Assembly: GCA_964394585.1 (NCBI GenBank)
Contig: CAYMYI010000164.1
Location: 1 to 7,747, forward strand
Source of the DNA: CAYUJH01 sp964394585
Lineage (GTDB): Bacteria; Bacteroidota; Bacteroidia; Cytophagales; Flammeovirgaceae
Direction of reading: 5' to 3'
DNA length: 7,747 bases
Part shown: positions 1-6,506 of the stretch, one piece after another
How the letters are laid out: every line of letters begins with the position of its first letter
Numbering within the stretch: position 1 is the stretch's first letter
The notes under the pieces: generated by a model
What the model was told of the DNA's origin: nothing
The model's input: the letters and a program-made list of their open reading frames with translations, nothing else
The model's database searches: none
Made by a program: the position numbers and the translations under genes

Positions 1-1
1 T

Positions 2-445
2 ATCAACGAAGTAGTGGGCAGAGCGCAACATGAAACGGGGCATTATAAAGTTATTTTTATGGGGGCTAGTTTCGGGGGGTATCATGCTATAAACCATGCT
101 TTTAAGTTCCCGCATCTTACCCGCGAAGTATATAGCATGAGCGGCGCGTATAACATGAGCTCATTCCTCGATGGATACTATGACGATAACGTTTACTACA
201 ACAGCCCCATCGATTTTTTAGGGGGCATGCAAGAAGGCGAAGCACTCCATAACCTGCGCCAAGTAAAAGTAGTATTGGGTGTACCAGAACACGATGCTAC
301 CAAAGAAGAAAACTTCCAGCTTTCTGAAATTATGAATGCCAAGCAAATGTACCAGTGGTTCGATTTCCGCCATGGCGCCGTACACGATTGGCCTATTTGG
401 TGCGAAATGTTCCCACTATATCTTTCTAAAGTCAATTATTTATAG
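2..445 (+). CDS. Alpha/beta-hydrolase, esterase-D-like (5' end outside window)
   Basis: This is the C-terminal part of a serine hydrolase of the putative esterase (esterase D) family. The frame is open from base 2, and the GTG at 14 is an internal valine rather than a convincing start, so the N-terminal half lies upstream of the window. The nucleophile elbow G-A-S-F-G-G is visible, with the Ser codon at 68-70. The motif G-A-V-H-D-W-P-I-W near the end gives the likely catalytic His (codon 383-385), and the family commonly has an H-D-W sequence there. The Asp at 293-295, in L-G-V-P-E-H-D, is the best candidate for the triad acid. No signal peptide can be judged. The stop lies 44 nt before the ATP-grasp ligase gene on the same strand, which suggests one transcript. 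The substrate is unknown; the context suggests hydrolysis of an ester or amide in the product of the neighbouring ligases (inference). Confidence 0.85.
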   Translation: MNEVVGRAQHETGHYKVIFMGASFGGYHAINHAFKFPHLTREVYSMSGAYNMSSFLDGYYDDNVYYNSPIDFLGGMQEGEALHNLRQVKVVLGVPEHDATKEENFQLSEIMNAKQMYQWFDFRHGAVHDWPIWCEMFPLYLSKVNYL

Positions 446-489
446 CATACGGATAAATCCTTCCCTTTACTTAATACATCAAACTTCTC

Positions 490-1557
490 ATGAAAAAAAT
501 TGGTATTCTCTTCGGAAAAGAAAACTCATTTCCACCTGCGCTAATCGAGCGAATCAACTCGAAAAACATAGAAGGTATTGTGGCAGAACCAGTGATTATC
601 GATAAGGTAATCCAAGCAGCACCTACCGATTATGCCGTAATCATCGATCGCATTTCGCAAGATGTTCCCTTCTATCGCGCATATTTAAAAAATGCAGCCT
701 TAGGCGGTACAGCTGTAATCAATAATCCGTTTTGGTGGAGTGCCGACGAAAAGTTTTTCAACAATGCACTCTCTGAAAAAATTGGCATAACTGTGCCTAA
801 AACAGCGATATTCCCTTCGCACCATCGCCCTGACGATACCGATGAGAATTCGTTTCGCAACTTAGCCCTTCCGCTCGATTTCGATGGTATTTTTGAGTAT
901 GTTGGCTTTCCGGCATTTTTTAAACCGTTTGCCGGTGGCGGGTGGAAAAATGTGTATAAAGTTTACAACAAGGAAGATTTCTTCAAAGTATATAGCGAAA
1001 CCGGCCAGCTAGTGATGATGCTCCAAGAGAACATCGACTACGATTTGTACTTCCGTTGTTACTGCCTCGACCGCACCAATGTGCATATTATGCAGTATGA
1101 ACCGCGCAATCCGTTTCACGAACGTTATGTGAAAAATGGAGAGCCGGTAGACTCCAAAATTTTACAACAAGTAGAAGAAGTAGTGATTAAGTTGAACGAA
1201 TACCTTGGCTACGATTTCAATACAGTAGAAGTAGCGGTGCGCGATGGGGTGTTGTATCCAATCGATTTCTGCAACCCTGCCCCCGATGCTGATTTGTTTT
1301 CGGTAGGTGAAGAAAACTTCGAGTGGATTCTTGAAAATGCCGCCAATATGGCAATAAAACGTGCTCAAGAACACCAAGAAGGGAAAATGAACCTTACTTG
1401 GGGCAAATTTGTGGAAGCTGGCGTTGCCAAAGCAGAAGTGTTAGCTTTAGCTCCTGAAAAGCCAGTGAACAAAACTGCAGCGAAGAAAACAGTGGCTAAG
1501 CCCAAAACAGCGACAGTAAAAAAAACAGCCGCAACTACTCGTAAAAAAACAAAATAG
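490..1557 (+). CDS. ATP-grasp ligase with lysine/alanine-rich C-terminal tail
   Basis: This 355-residue protein has the order of a classical ATP-grasp enzyme, a family that forms an acyl-phosphate and joins a carboxylate to an amine, imine or thiol nucleophile. Residues 1-80 form a D-ala-D-ala-ligase-like N-terminal domain. N78-N79-P80 and the A-D-E-K-F stretch (85-89) open the ATP-grasp fold. F-F-K-P (143-146) supplies the nucleotide-binding Lys145, followed by the flexible G-G-G loop (149-151). E180 and R189 lie in the central strands. E247 and then D259 and N262 (in D-F-C-N-P) are the expected Mg2+ ligands, so all key positions look present. Residues 321-355 are a low-complexity K/A/T/P tail like that of histone H1, absent from ordinary ATP-grasp ligases. 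The ATG at 490 has an A-rich start typical of the gene neighbours. The substrate cannot be inferred. A strong hairpin-terminator follows the stop. Confidence 0.88.
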   Translation: MKKIGILFGKENSFPPALIERINSKNIEGIVAEPVIIDKVIQAAPTDYAVIIDRISQDVPFYRAYLKNAALGGTAVINNPFWWSADEKFFNNALSEKIGITVPKTAIFPSHHRPDDTDENSFRNLALPLDFDGIFEYVGFPAFFKPFAGGGWKNVYKVYNKEDFFKVYSETGQLVMMLQENIDYDLYFRCYCLDRTNVHIMQYEPRNPFHERYVKNGEPVDSKILQQVEEVVIKLNEYLGYDFNTVEVAVRDGVLYPIDFCNPAPDADLFSVGEENFEWILENAANMAIKRAQEHQEGKMNLTWGKFVEAGVAKAEVLALAPEKPVNKTAAKKTVAKPKTATVKKTAATTRKKTK

Positions 1558-1575
1558 TTTACATGCGATACCCCG

Positions 1576-1625
1576 AAAGGTTTGTAAGCAACCTCAAACA
1601 GTGAGTTGTTTGCAAACCTTTTTTT
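1576..1625 (+). terminator. Strong hairpin with T-run between the two ATP-grasp genes
   Basis: Bases 1576-1592 pair with 1605-1621 in an unbroken 17-bp stem with two G-T wobbles (1588/1609 and 1585/1612). The loop is 12 nt, and a T-run covers 1619-1625. This is the form of a rho-independent terminator. It begins 18 nt after the stop of the first ATP-grasp gene and ends only 31 nt before the preferred start of the second, so it may also act as an attenuator with partial read-through. Confidence 0.8.
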
Positions 1626-1656
1626 CATGATTTTCTTCACTTTTTCGATCATCGCC

Positions 1657-2847
1657 ATGATTCCTTCTTACCGCAAGCAATTCAACGAACAATTCGAACA
1701 AGCAACGTTCGAACGTTTTTTAGCGGATATCCACCCTAAACACAACCTTGCCGTCGATTTCCGCATTGCCGAAACGCCCGTATTTGCCACAGTTTCTTTC
1801 AAAGAAGAGCTGCTCGCGCTATTTACCGAAGTGAAAACGCTCATTGAGCAGCCCGATTTTGCAGCAAAAAGGGCCCCCGCCGTACCCGATAAGTTTCGAG
1901 TCCCTCGAGAAAACAGCTACCCTCATTTAGTGGCAATCGATGCAGCCGTGTGCCAGCGAGAAGATGGCTCTTTCTACCCACAACTTATTGAGTTGCAAGG
2001 GGTAGCTTCGTTGTATTGTTACCAACGGCATCTTAGCAGTGCGTATCAAAAGCATTTTAACCTACCCGATAACCTGACCCCTTTTCTGCAAGATGAGATG
2101 ACTCACGAAAAGTATGTGGAGCAATTAAAGAAAGTAGTAATTGCCAACGAAGACCCCGAAAATGTTATTCTGTTGGATATTAAACCAAAGTACCAAAAAA
2201 CACGGGTCGATTTTTTGTACACCATCCGCGATTTGGGCATCAAACCGGTGTGCATTTCAGAAGTAATCCAAGAAGGAGAAAAAGTATTTTACAAAAGCCA
2301 AGGACGAAAAATACCTGTGCATCGGATTTACAACCGTTTGATTTTTGATGAACTCGAAAAACGCACCGATCTTTCCATTCAATTCGATTGGAAAATTCCT
2401 GTGGAGGTAGAGTGGGTCGCGCATCCTAATTGGTTTTTCAAACTCAGTAAATATACCATGTGCTTTATGGATAGCCCGTATGTGCCTGAAACCCATTTTG
2501 TAAGCGACCTTACCGAATACCCCACCGACTTGGAAAACTACGTACTCAAACCACTTTTTTCGTTTGCAGGTGCAGGTGTTGTATTTGATGTTACACAACA
2601 AGATTTAGAGCAAATTAATAATCCAAATAATTACATTTTACAAAAGAAAGTGAATTATTCACCGTTTATTCCTACGAAAGATGTGCCCGCCAAAGCAGAA
2701 ATTCGGATACTCTGTGTATGGGATACCGAACTTACTCCTATGATTACACTAGCACGCTTAAGTAAAGGTAAAATCCTAGGAGTAGATTTTAATAAAGATA
2801 AAACATGGGTGGGTAGCAGTGCCGTTTTTTTTGAAATGAGCTCGTAA
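1657..2847 (+). CDS. ATP-grasp-like ligase, probably circularly permuted
   Basis: The start at ATG 1657 gives 396 residues beginning M-I-P-S-Y-R. An in-frame ATG at 1627 abuts the terminator T-run, and a TTG at 1606 lies inside the hairpin stem, so both are less likely. Residues 89-120 look like the paired Mg2+-binding strands that normally end an ATP-grasp domain: an Asp in V-A-I-D (D95), a turn with E-D-G, then L-I-E-L-Q (E112, Q114) in place of the usual E-x-N. The nucleotide-binding elements come later: Y-V-L-K-P-L with K298, the flexible loop F-A-G-A-G (303-307), I-L-Q-K (327-330), then E348 and R350, with R367 near the end. The protein stops where a normal family member would carry its metal ligands. 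This motif order is that of circularly permuted ATP-grasp proteins. The substrate is unknown. corA follows after 24 nt, so the two are probably co-transcribed. Confidence 0.75.
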   Translation: MIPSYRKQFNEQFEQATFERFLADIHPKHNLAVDFRIAETPVFATVSFKEELLALFTEVKTLIEQPDFAAKRAPAVPDKFRVPRENSYPHLVAIDAAVCQREDGSFYPQLIELQGVASLYCYQRHLSSAYQKHFNLPDNLTPFLQDEMTHEKYVEQLKKVVIANEDPENVILLDIKPKYQKTRVDFLYTIRDLGIKPVCISEVIQEGEKVFYKSQGRKIPVHRIYNRLIFDELEKRTDLSIQFDWKIPVEVEWVAHPNWFFKLSKYTMCFMDSPYVPETHFVSDLTEYPTDLENYVLKPLFSFAGAGVVFDVTQQDLEQINNPNNYILQKKVNYSPFIPTKDVPAKAEIRILCVWDTELTPMITLARLSKGKILGVDFNKDKTWVGSSAVFFEMSS

Positions 2848-2871
2848 GCTCGATGTACAATTCCTTCAGTT

Positions 2872-3789
2872 ATGATTAGAGAAATTTACCGAAACGAAAC
2901 GGAAAAATTTGAATGGGTAGATGCTACCTCGCCCACCCCCGATGATTATACCAAACTTACCGAAAGGTTCAATTTGCACCCAGCTTCTGTGCAAGATTGC
3001 ATGGCACCTATGCATTTACCCAAATACGAAAAAATCGGTGGTACGGTATTCATGATAGCGCGATTTTATGATGTTACTTCCAAGGAAGATTCCGATAATA
3101 TTCAGCAGCTTACCAATAAAATTGCGCTTTTCATTTCGGATCGCTTTCTCATCACCATTCATCGGCGCGAAGAACCTTTCCTCTCGTCGGTGATTACCAA
3201 GTGGCGGCAATTACAAGGCAACGAATCGGCACAAGACACTCCTCGGCATCTAATTAATCAAGTATTATCTAAAATTATCCATACGTTTGACCCTGCCCTA
3301 GCGACCTCTCAAGACCAGCTCGATAAATACGAACAGCGTATTTTTAAAGGAAAAAAAGAGAGTCAACTCATTTGGGATTTATACATTGTGAAACGGCGTG
3401 CTTCAGTTTTCAAACGTATGTTATTTCTCACGCGCGATATGGTTGATAAGTTTGCCCGTTCGGGGAAAGAAGTAGACCCCTTTACGCTCGATTTAGTGGA
3501 TAATGCCCAATCGTTGCAGTTCCTTGCCGATGAGTTGCACGAAAACGTGAATAACCTGCTCAATTTGCACATTTCCCTTGCCTCGCACCGCACCAACGAA
3601 ATTATGGGAGTACTTACCATTTTTTCAGTCTTCTTTCTGCCGCCTACCTTTATTGTAGGGCTATATGGCATGAATTTTAGGTATATGCCCGAACTTGAAC
3701 AGCCTCATGGCTATCTGATGGTGTGGGCAATCATGCTAGGTATTAGTTTGATTACCTATGTTTGGTTTAAGAAAAAGAAGTGGTTGTAA
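2872..3789 (+). CDS. corA: CorA-family magnesium/divalent cation channel
   Basis: This 305-residue protein matches the usual CorA size and layout: a long cytoplasmic N-terminal domain (about 1-240) with a helical stalk, then two membrane helices at the extreme C-terminus (about 245-264 and 281-298). The signature Y-G-M-N-F (265-269) ends the first membrane helix and is followed by M-P-E-L in the periplasmic loop, where the selectivity GMN sits. The C-terminus is a short basic tail, K-K-K-K-W-L. CorA proteins form pentamers in the inner membrane and admit Mg2+, some also Co2+ or Ni2+. Some homologues (ZntB, or CorA-like transporters of other metals) share the motif, so metal specificity is not certain. 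The gene starts 24 nt after the second ATP-grasp gene and ends 17 bp before the convergent kinase remnant. No clear terminator is seen in that gap. Confidence 0.93.
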   Translation: MIREIYRNETEKFEWVDATSPTPDDYTKLTERFNLHPASVQDCMAPMHLPKYEKIGGTVFMIARFYDVTSKEDSDNIQQLTNKIALFISDRFLITIHRREEPFLSSVITKWRQLQGNESAQDTPRHLINQVLSKIIHTFDPALATSQDQLDKYEQRIFKGKKESQLIWDLYIVKRRASVFKRMLFLTRDMVDKFARSGKEVDPFTLDLVDNAQSLQFLADELHENVNNLLNLHISLASHRTNEIMGVLTIFSVFFLPPTFIVGLYGMNFRYMPELEQPHGYLMVWAIMLGISLITYVWFKKKKWL

Positions 3790-3806
3790 AATAGCGTATA
3801 GCTCTT

Positions 3807-4046
3807 TCATACAGCGGTTGCGGAGAGGTCGTTTGTCCTAATCTTTTCTTTAAGAGGCAAGAAAACTTGGAATGTAGTCTGGCTGATATCAGATTGCTGT
3901 AATATGATTTTTCCTCCAAGCTTGGTCAGCAGTATTTCCGCTTCGAAAAGCCCTAAGCCTGGTTTATTGTAATCGTTATTACCGCTTACAAACATTTTAA
4001 AAATGTTTGGTTGCAGCGCAGGGTCAATGCCAATGCCGTTCGTGTG
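3807..4046 (-). pseudogene. Remnant of a histidine kinase ATP-binding (HATPase) domain
   Basis: Read on the minus strand, this frame encodes the last part of a sensor kinase ATPase domain and ends at a stop at 3807. It has an N-G-I-G-I-D box (the N codon is at 4038-4040), then I-F-K-M-F (F-box), K-P-G-L-G-L-F (G2 box), L-G-G-K-I and T-T-F-Q-V-F-L-P-L, the standard C-terminal series of HPK ATPase domains. The Asp expected immediately before N-G-I-G is Thr. The frame is closed upstream by a TAG at 4083-4085 and has no start before Met at 3995. It lies in a different frame from the TPR-membrane protein that overlaps it from upstream. The phospho-acceptor His domain and the N box are absent. It is best read as the 3' debris of the same kinase gene after an internal out-of-frame deletion. 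Confidence 0.8.
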
Positions 4047-5217
4047 TAAGCTTGCGTTTTTCGGTGAATCGGAGCCAAAGAACTACTGCTCCGGCGGCAA
4101 AAAACAGAACAAGGAACAAGAGGGTAATCCGTTCAGATTGTTGTTTAGCTAGTTGAATTTGGTTGAGTTCGTCTTTACTTTTTAAAAGTTCTATTTCATT
4201 TTGGTGGCTTTCAAGGTCGTATTTTGCCTGAATTTCCGAAATTTCTTTTTCCAAATCAGTCTTGTTAAGGCTATCGGTTGCTGCATAATATTTTTCGTGG
4301 TAGGCTAATGCCATTTTGTAGTTGCCCATCTGTTTGTAGAGCAGCGAAAGTTTCCCATAAATCACTTCCTTTCGGCGCAACGAACTTAGCTGATTGGCAA
4401 TGTTTTCTACCTTTTTATAGTAGAAAAGCGCAGAATCGAAACTGTTGAGTTTACGATGCACGTTACCCAAGTTGCTGTACGAAATGCTCATACCATAGCG
4501 ATCGTTTTGGAGGGAATCGAACCGGAGGGCTTGGTAGTACACTGCCAAGGCTTGGCGGTAGTTTTGAGCTTCCACATTTACTTTGCCGATGTTGCTTAGC
4601 GTGATTGCCATGTTGCGGTAATCGTTTATTTCTTCGAAAACGCTATAGGCCTGCGAAAAATAATCGATGGCTTCTTCAGGTGTATCGGAGAGATTCCCCA
4701 AACTTCCCAGTGCTTTGGCTTTTTGTAAAGGCTCTTTAATTGTTTCGGCAACTGCCAAGCTTTTTTGGTAATATTCCCTGGCTCTATCATAGTTATAAAG
4801 TTTGAGATATACGTTCCCGATGTTGAGTAAGAGTGTAGCCTCAAGGCTAGCATTTTGCAGTTTTTGGCTAAGAGTCAACGCTTTTAGGTAGTATTCAATC
4901 GCTTTGCTTGACTCCGCCAAATAATGGTGAGCCAACCCTAAATTTCGCTGTGCGATGGCCAAATCGTTCAACCGTTGTAAACGTTCTGAGAGACTCACTG
5001 CTTCAGATGCAAATGCGAGTGCCTCTTCACTTTTAGAACGCCTAAGCGCGTAGGCAAGGGTATTTAAGAGTTGAAGCCGTACCGTATCGGGCTGCGAAAC
5101 GGAGAGCAATTTCCGTAAGCTATCGGTATCGGTTTGTGCATAAGTGAACCGAGTGCAAAACAACAGTAGTGCTAACCAAAAACCGATTAATTTAGAGTAT
5201 CCCATCCCAAAAATCAT
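4024..5217 (-). CDS. TPR-repeat membrane protein, sensor half of a broken histidine kinase
   Basis: This 397-residue product begins with a signal peptide (about 1-28, ending F-T-Y-A-Q). An alternative start at Met5 (codon 5203-5205) would shorten it slightly. Residues about 45-317 hold roughly seven tetratricopeptide repeats of the Bacteroidota sensor kinase type, with periodic L-G/I-G-N and A-x-x-Y-Y positions. The fourth (about 168-196) is several residues short in its first helix. A coiled coil follows (about 320-360), then one membrane helix (363-382) and a short cytoplasmic end, T-E-K-R-K-L-T-H-E-R-H-W-H. In intact relatives a His-kinase core of some 200 or more residues would follow this helix. 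Here the frame stops at once, while the kinase tail continues in another frame just downstream. It may be a pseudogene fragment, or a surviving kinase-less receptor. It is divergent from the SCO1 gene and convergent with corA. Confidence 0.82.
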   Translation of the reverse strand: MIFGMGYSKLIGFWLALLLFCTRFTYAQTDTDSLRKLLSVSQPDTVRLQLLNTLAYALRRSKSEEALAFASEAVSLSERLQRLNDLAIAQRNLGLAHHYLAESSKAIEYYLKALTLSQKLQNASLEATLLLNIGNVYLKLYNYDRAREYYQKSLAVAETIKEPLQKAKALGSLGNLSDTPEEAIDYFSQAYSVFEEINDYRNMAITLSNIGKVNVEAQNYRQALAVYYQALRFDSLQNDRYGMSISYSNLGNVHRKLNSFDSALFYYKKVENIANQLSSLRRKEVIYGKLSLLYKQMGNYKMALAYHEKYYAATDSLNKTDLEKEISEIQAKYDLESHQNEIELLKSKDELNQIQLAKQQSERITLLFLVLFFAAGAVVLWLRFTEKRKLTHERHWH

Positions 5218-5469
5218 TTACAAAAATTAGCTTTTCAACGCAGCGAGAAATATTCTAAATTATGGAAAGTATTACAGAATTATTGGAAAATCGCTGTTTT
5301 CTTTAAAAATCAATAGGGTGCTAATGCACGATAATATTCTGATAATGTGTGTAGGTTCTTGAAGGGGTGTCTTTTAATTTCACAGCAGTAACATAGGTTA
5401 TACACAGATGCTTTTCTATACTTGAAGTACCTCTGTAGTTTTTATCAACTTCAACGTTAATATACAATT
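5218..5469. other. Divergent intergenic region without a gene
   Basis: These 252 bp separate the minus-strand sensor remnant from the plus-strand SCO1 gene, so any promoters for both should lie here. No coding frame or RNA gene is convincing. The stretch is A/T-rich. A T-A-T-A-C-T-T-G element at 5417-5424, 45 nt before the SCO1 ATG, differs at one base from the Bacteroidota -7 consensus TAnnTTTG, but a matching -33 TTTG was not found. A near-direct repeat is listed separately. Confidence 0.6.
5258..5289. repeat. Short near-direct repeat, possible operator half-sites
   Basis: AATTATGGAAA at 5258-5268 recurs as AATTATTGGAAA at 5278-5289, with starts 20 bp apart, close to two helical turns. ATTCT at 5252-5256 and AGAAT at 5276-5280 form a short inverted pair in the same stretch. 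It lies about 40-70 bp upstream of the sensor gene start. In A/T-rich DNA this could be chance. Confidence 0.3.
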
Positions 5470-6063
5470 ATGAGAAAAAGGATAGCGTGGATTGCACTTA
5501 TAGGTGGAGTTTTTTTTGCCGCTTGCAATGCTTTACAAGAAACTCGAAAAGAACTGAAAGTTTTAGGAAAAGTAGAAGAACAGTTTCAGTTTGTAAACCA
5601 GGATAGCCAATTTGTTACCAACGAAACCGTGGCGAATAAGTACTATGTAACGGATTTTTTCTTTACAACCTGCCCTACGATATGCCCAAAGATGAAGTCG
5701 CAAATGGTATTGCTACACGATGCTTTCAAAGACCGCGACGATTTTGTGCTGCTTTCTCACTCCATTGATACCCGGCACGATTCCGTAGCCGTATTGCGCG
5801 AATTTGCAGATCGCTTGGGGGTTTCGTCTGAAAAATGGCATTTTGTTACCGGCGAGCGCGATGATATTTTCAATATGGCAAAGCATTATATGGTAAGTGC
5901 TATGGAAGATTCTAGCGCTGCAGGAGGCTACATCCACAGTGGGGCATTTATCCTAATTGATAATAAAGGACAAATTCGGGGTTATTACGATGGTACAAAG
6001 CCCGAAGAAACCCAAGAACTTATCGCCGATTTAAACCAATTATTCGATGAAGAACAACCTTAA
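5470..6063 (+). CDS. SCO1/SenC family lipoprotein (copper chaperone/thioredoxin fold)
   Basis: This 197-residue protein has a short basic N-terminus and hydrophobic helix ending F-F-A-A-C-N, which gives a lipoprotein-type Cys19, so it is probably anchored at the periplasmic side of a membrane. The rest is a thioredoxin-like fold with the SCO signature: D-F-F-F-T-T-C-P-T-I-C-P holds the C-x-x-x-C pair (C68, C72), and G-G-Y-I-H-S has the third ligand, H156, followed by the I-L-I-D strand. SCO proteins bind Cu through these three residues and deliver it to, or reduce, the CuA site of cytochrome oxidase; some act as thiol reductases. Length and motif order are normal. The last 17 nt overlap the start of the cytochrome c gene, indicating translational coupling and a shared role in respiration or copper handling. 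Confidence 0.93.
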   Translation: MRKRIAWIALIGGVFFAACNALQETRKELKVLGKVEEQFQFVNQDSQFVTNETVANKYYVTDFFFTTCPTICPKMKSQMVLLHDAFKDRDDFVLLSHSIDTRHDSVAVLREFADRLGVSSEKWHFVTGERDDIFNMAKHYMVSAMEDSSAAGGYIHSGAFILIDNKGQIRGYYDGTKPEETQELIADLNQLFDEEQP

Positions 6064-6451
6064 ATGGATAATCCCGCTACTTTTGCTCGGGGGCATTCCG
6101 TTTACGCTTTTGTATACTTCGCAAGGGCAGAATCCTACTGCTGAGCTATATCAAGCTAAATGCGCAAATTGCCATATGGAGCAAGGAGAAGGCTTGAAAC
6201 AGCTCATCCCGCCATTGGCTGGCGCCGATTACCTTGTGCGCACGGCAGATTTGGTATGTATTATCCGCAATGGGGCTTCGGGCGAAATGGTGGTAAACGG
6301 GCAAACCTACAACCAGCCAATGCCTGCCAATCCTGAACTTACCGAAACCGATATTGCCAACTTAATCAACTATATCCGTAACCAATGGGGGAATGAGTAT
6401 CCGTACATATCAACCGAAGAAGTGCAAAAACATTTGCAAAACTGTGAGTAG
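6047..6451 (+). CDS. Membrane-anchored c-type cytochrome
   Basis: This 134-residue protein has an uncleaved or signal-type N-terminal helix (about 7-24) and one class I cytochrome c domain. The heme site is C-A-N-C-H (39-43), with His43 as proximal ligand. Met92 in Q-P-M-P is the probable distal ligand, followed by the usual T-E-x-D-I-A-N-L-I-N-Y-I-R helix (99-111). Two further Cys residues, C71 and C133, lie outside the heme motif and could form a disulfide. The ATG at 6047 is inside the end of the SCO1 gene (17-nt overlap, different frame). The likely role is electron transfer in the periplasm, possibly to a terminal oxidase or another reductase; the partner is not in the window. It resembles the small mono-heme cytochromes often placed next to SCO genes. 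Confidence 0.92.
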   Translation: MKNNLKWIIPLLLLGGIPFTLLYTSQGQNPTAELYQAKCANCHMEQGEGLKQLIPPLAGADYLVRTADLVCIIRNGASGEMVVNGQTYNQPMPANPELTETDIANLINYIRNQWGNEYPYISTEEVQKHLQNCE

Positions 6452-6506
6452 TAATCGCACCTGCGCAATATATTCGCTTATCTTCATTTTAAACTAAAAA
6501 AATCGC

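Noticed and set aside
1510..1557. The Lys-rich ligase tail as a product of a frameshift in an A-run.
   Set aside because: The K/A/T/P composition begins well before the long A-runs and continues in one frame to a stop just ahead of the terminator, as expected for a real tail.
1606..1656. TTG at 1606 or ATG at 1627 as the start of the second ATP-grasp protein.
   Set aside because: The first lies inside the terminator stem and the second directly abuts its T-run. The extra residues are a hydrophobic by-product of T-rich DNA, and M-I-P-S-Y-R at 1657 looks like a normal start. The choice is still not certain.
1365..1658. A 97-codon open frame on the minus strand opposite the ligase tail and terminator.
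   Set aside because: It is antisense to the Lys-rich tail, and its hydrophobic run is the mirror of the K/A codons. No domain, start context or neighbour supports it.
2257..2601. A 114-codon minus-strand frame inside the second ATP-grasp gene.
   Set aside because: The plus-strand frame has clear ATP-grasp motifs across the same bases. The antisense product is compositionally odd and shows no motif.
3363..3671. A 102-codon minus-strand frame inside corA.
   Set aside because: The CorA protein is complete and conserved across this stretch, and the antisense frame shows no family features.
2872..3789. CorA as a functional part of the ATP-grasp cassette (Mg2+ supply).
   Set aside because: Close spacing suggests co-transcription, but all cells need Mg2+ and CorA genes occur in many contexts. 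Nothing in the sequence ties it to the ligases.
4024..4046. A single-base sequencing error or programmed frameshift joining the TPR sensor to the ATPase tail.
   Set aside because: Restoring the frame would still leave out the whole His-acceptor domain and the N box, so a simple frameshift cannot give a working kinase.
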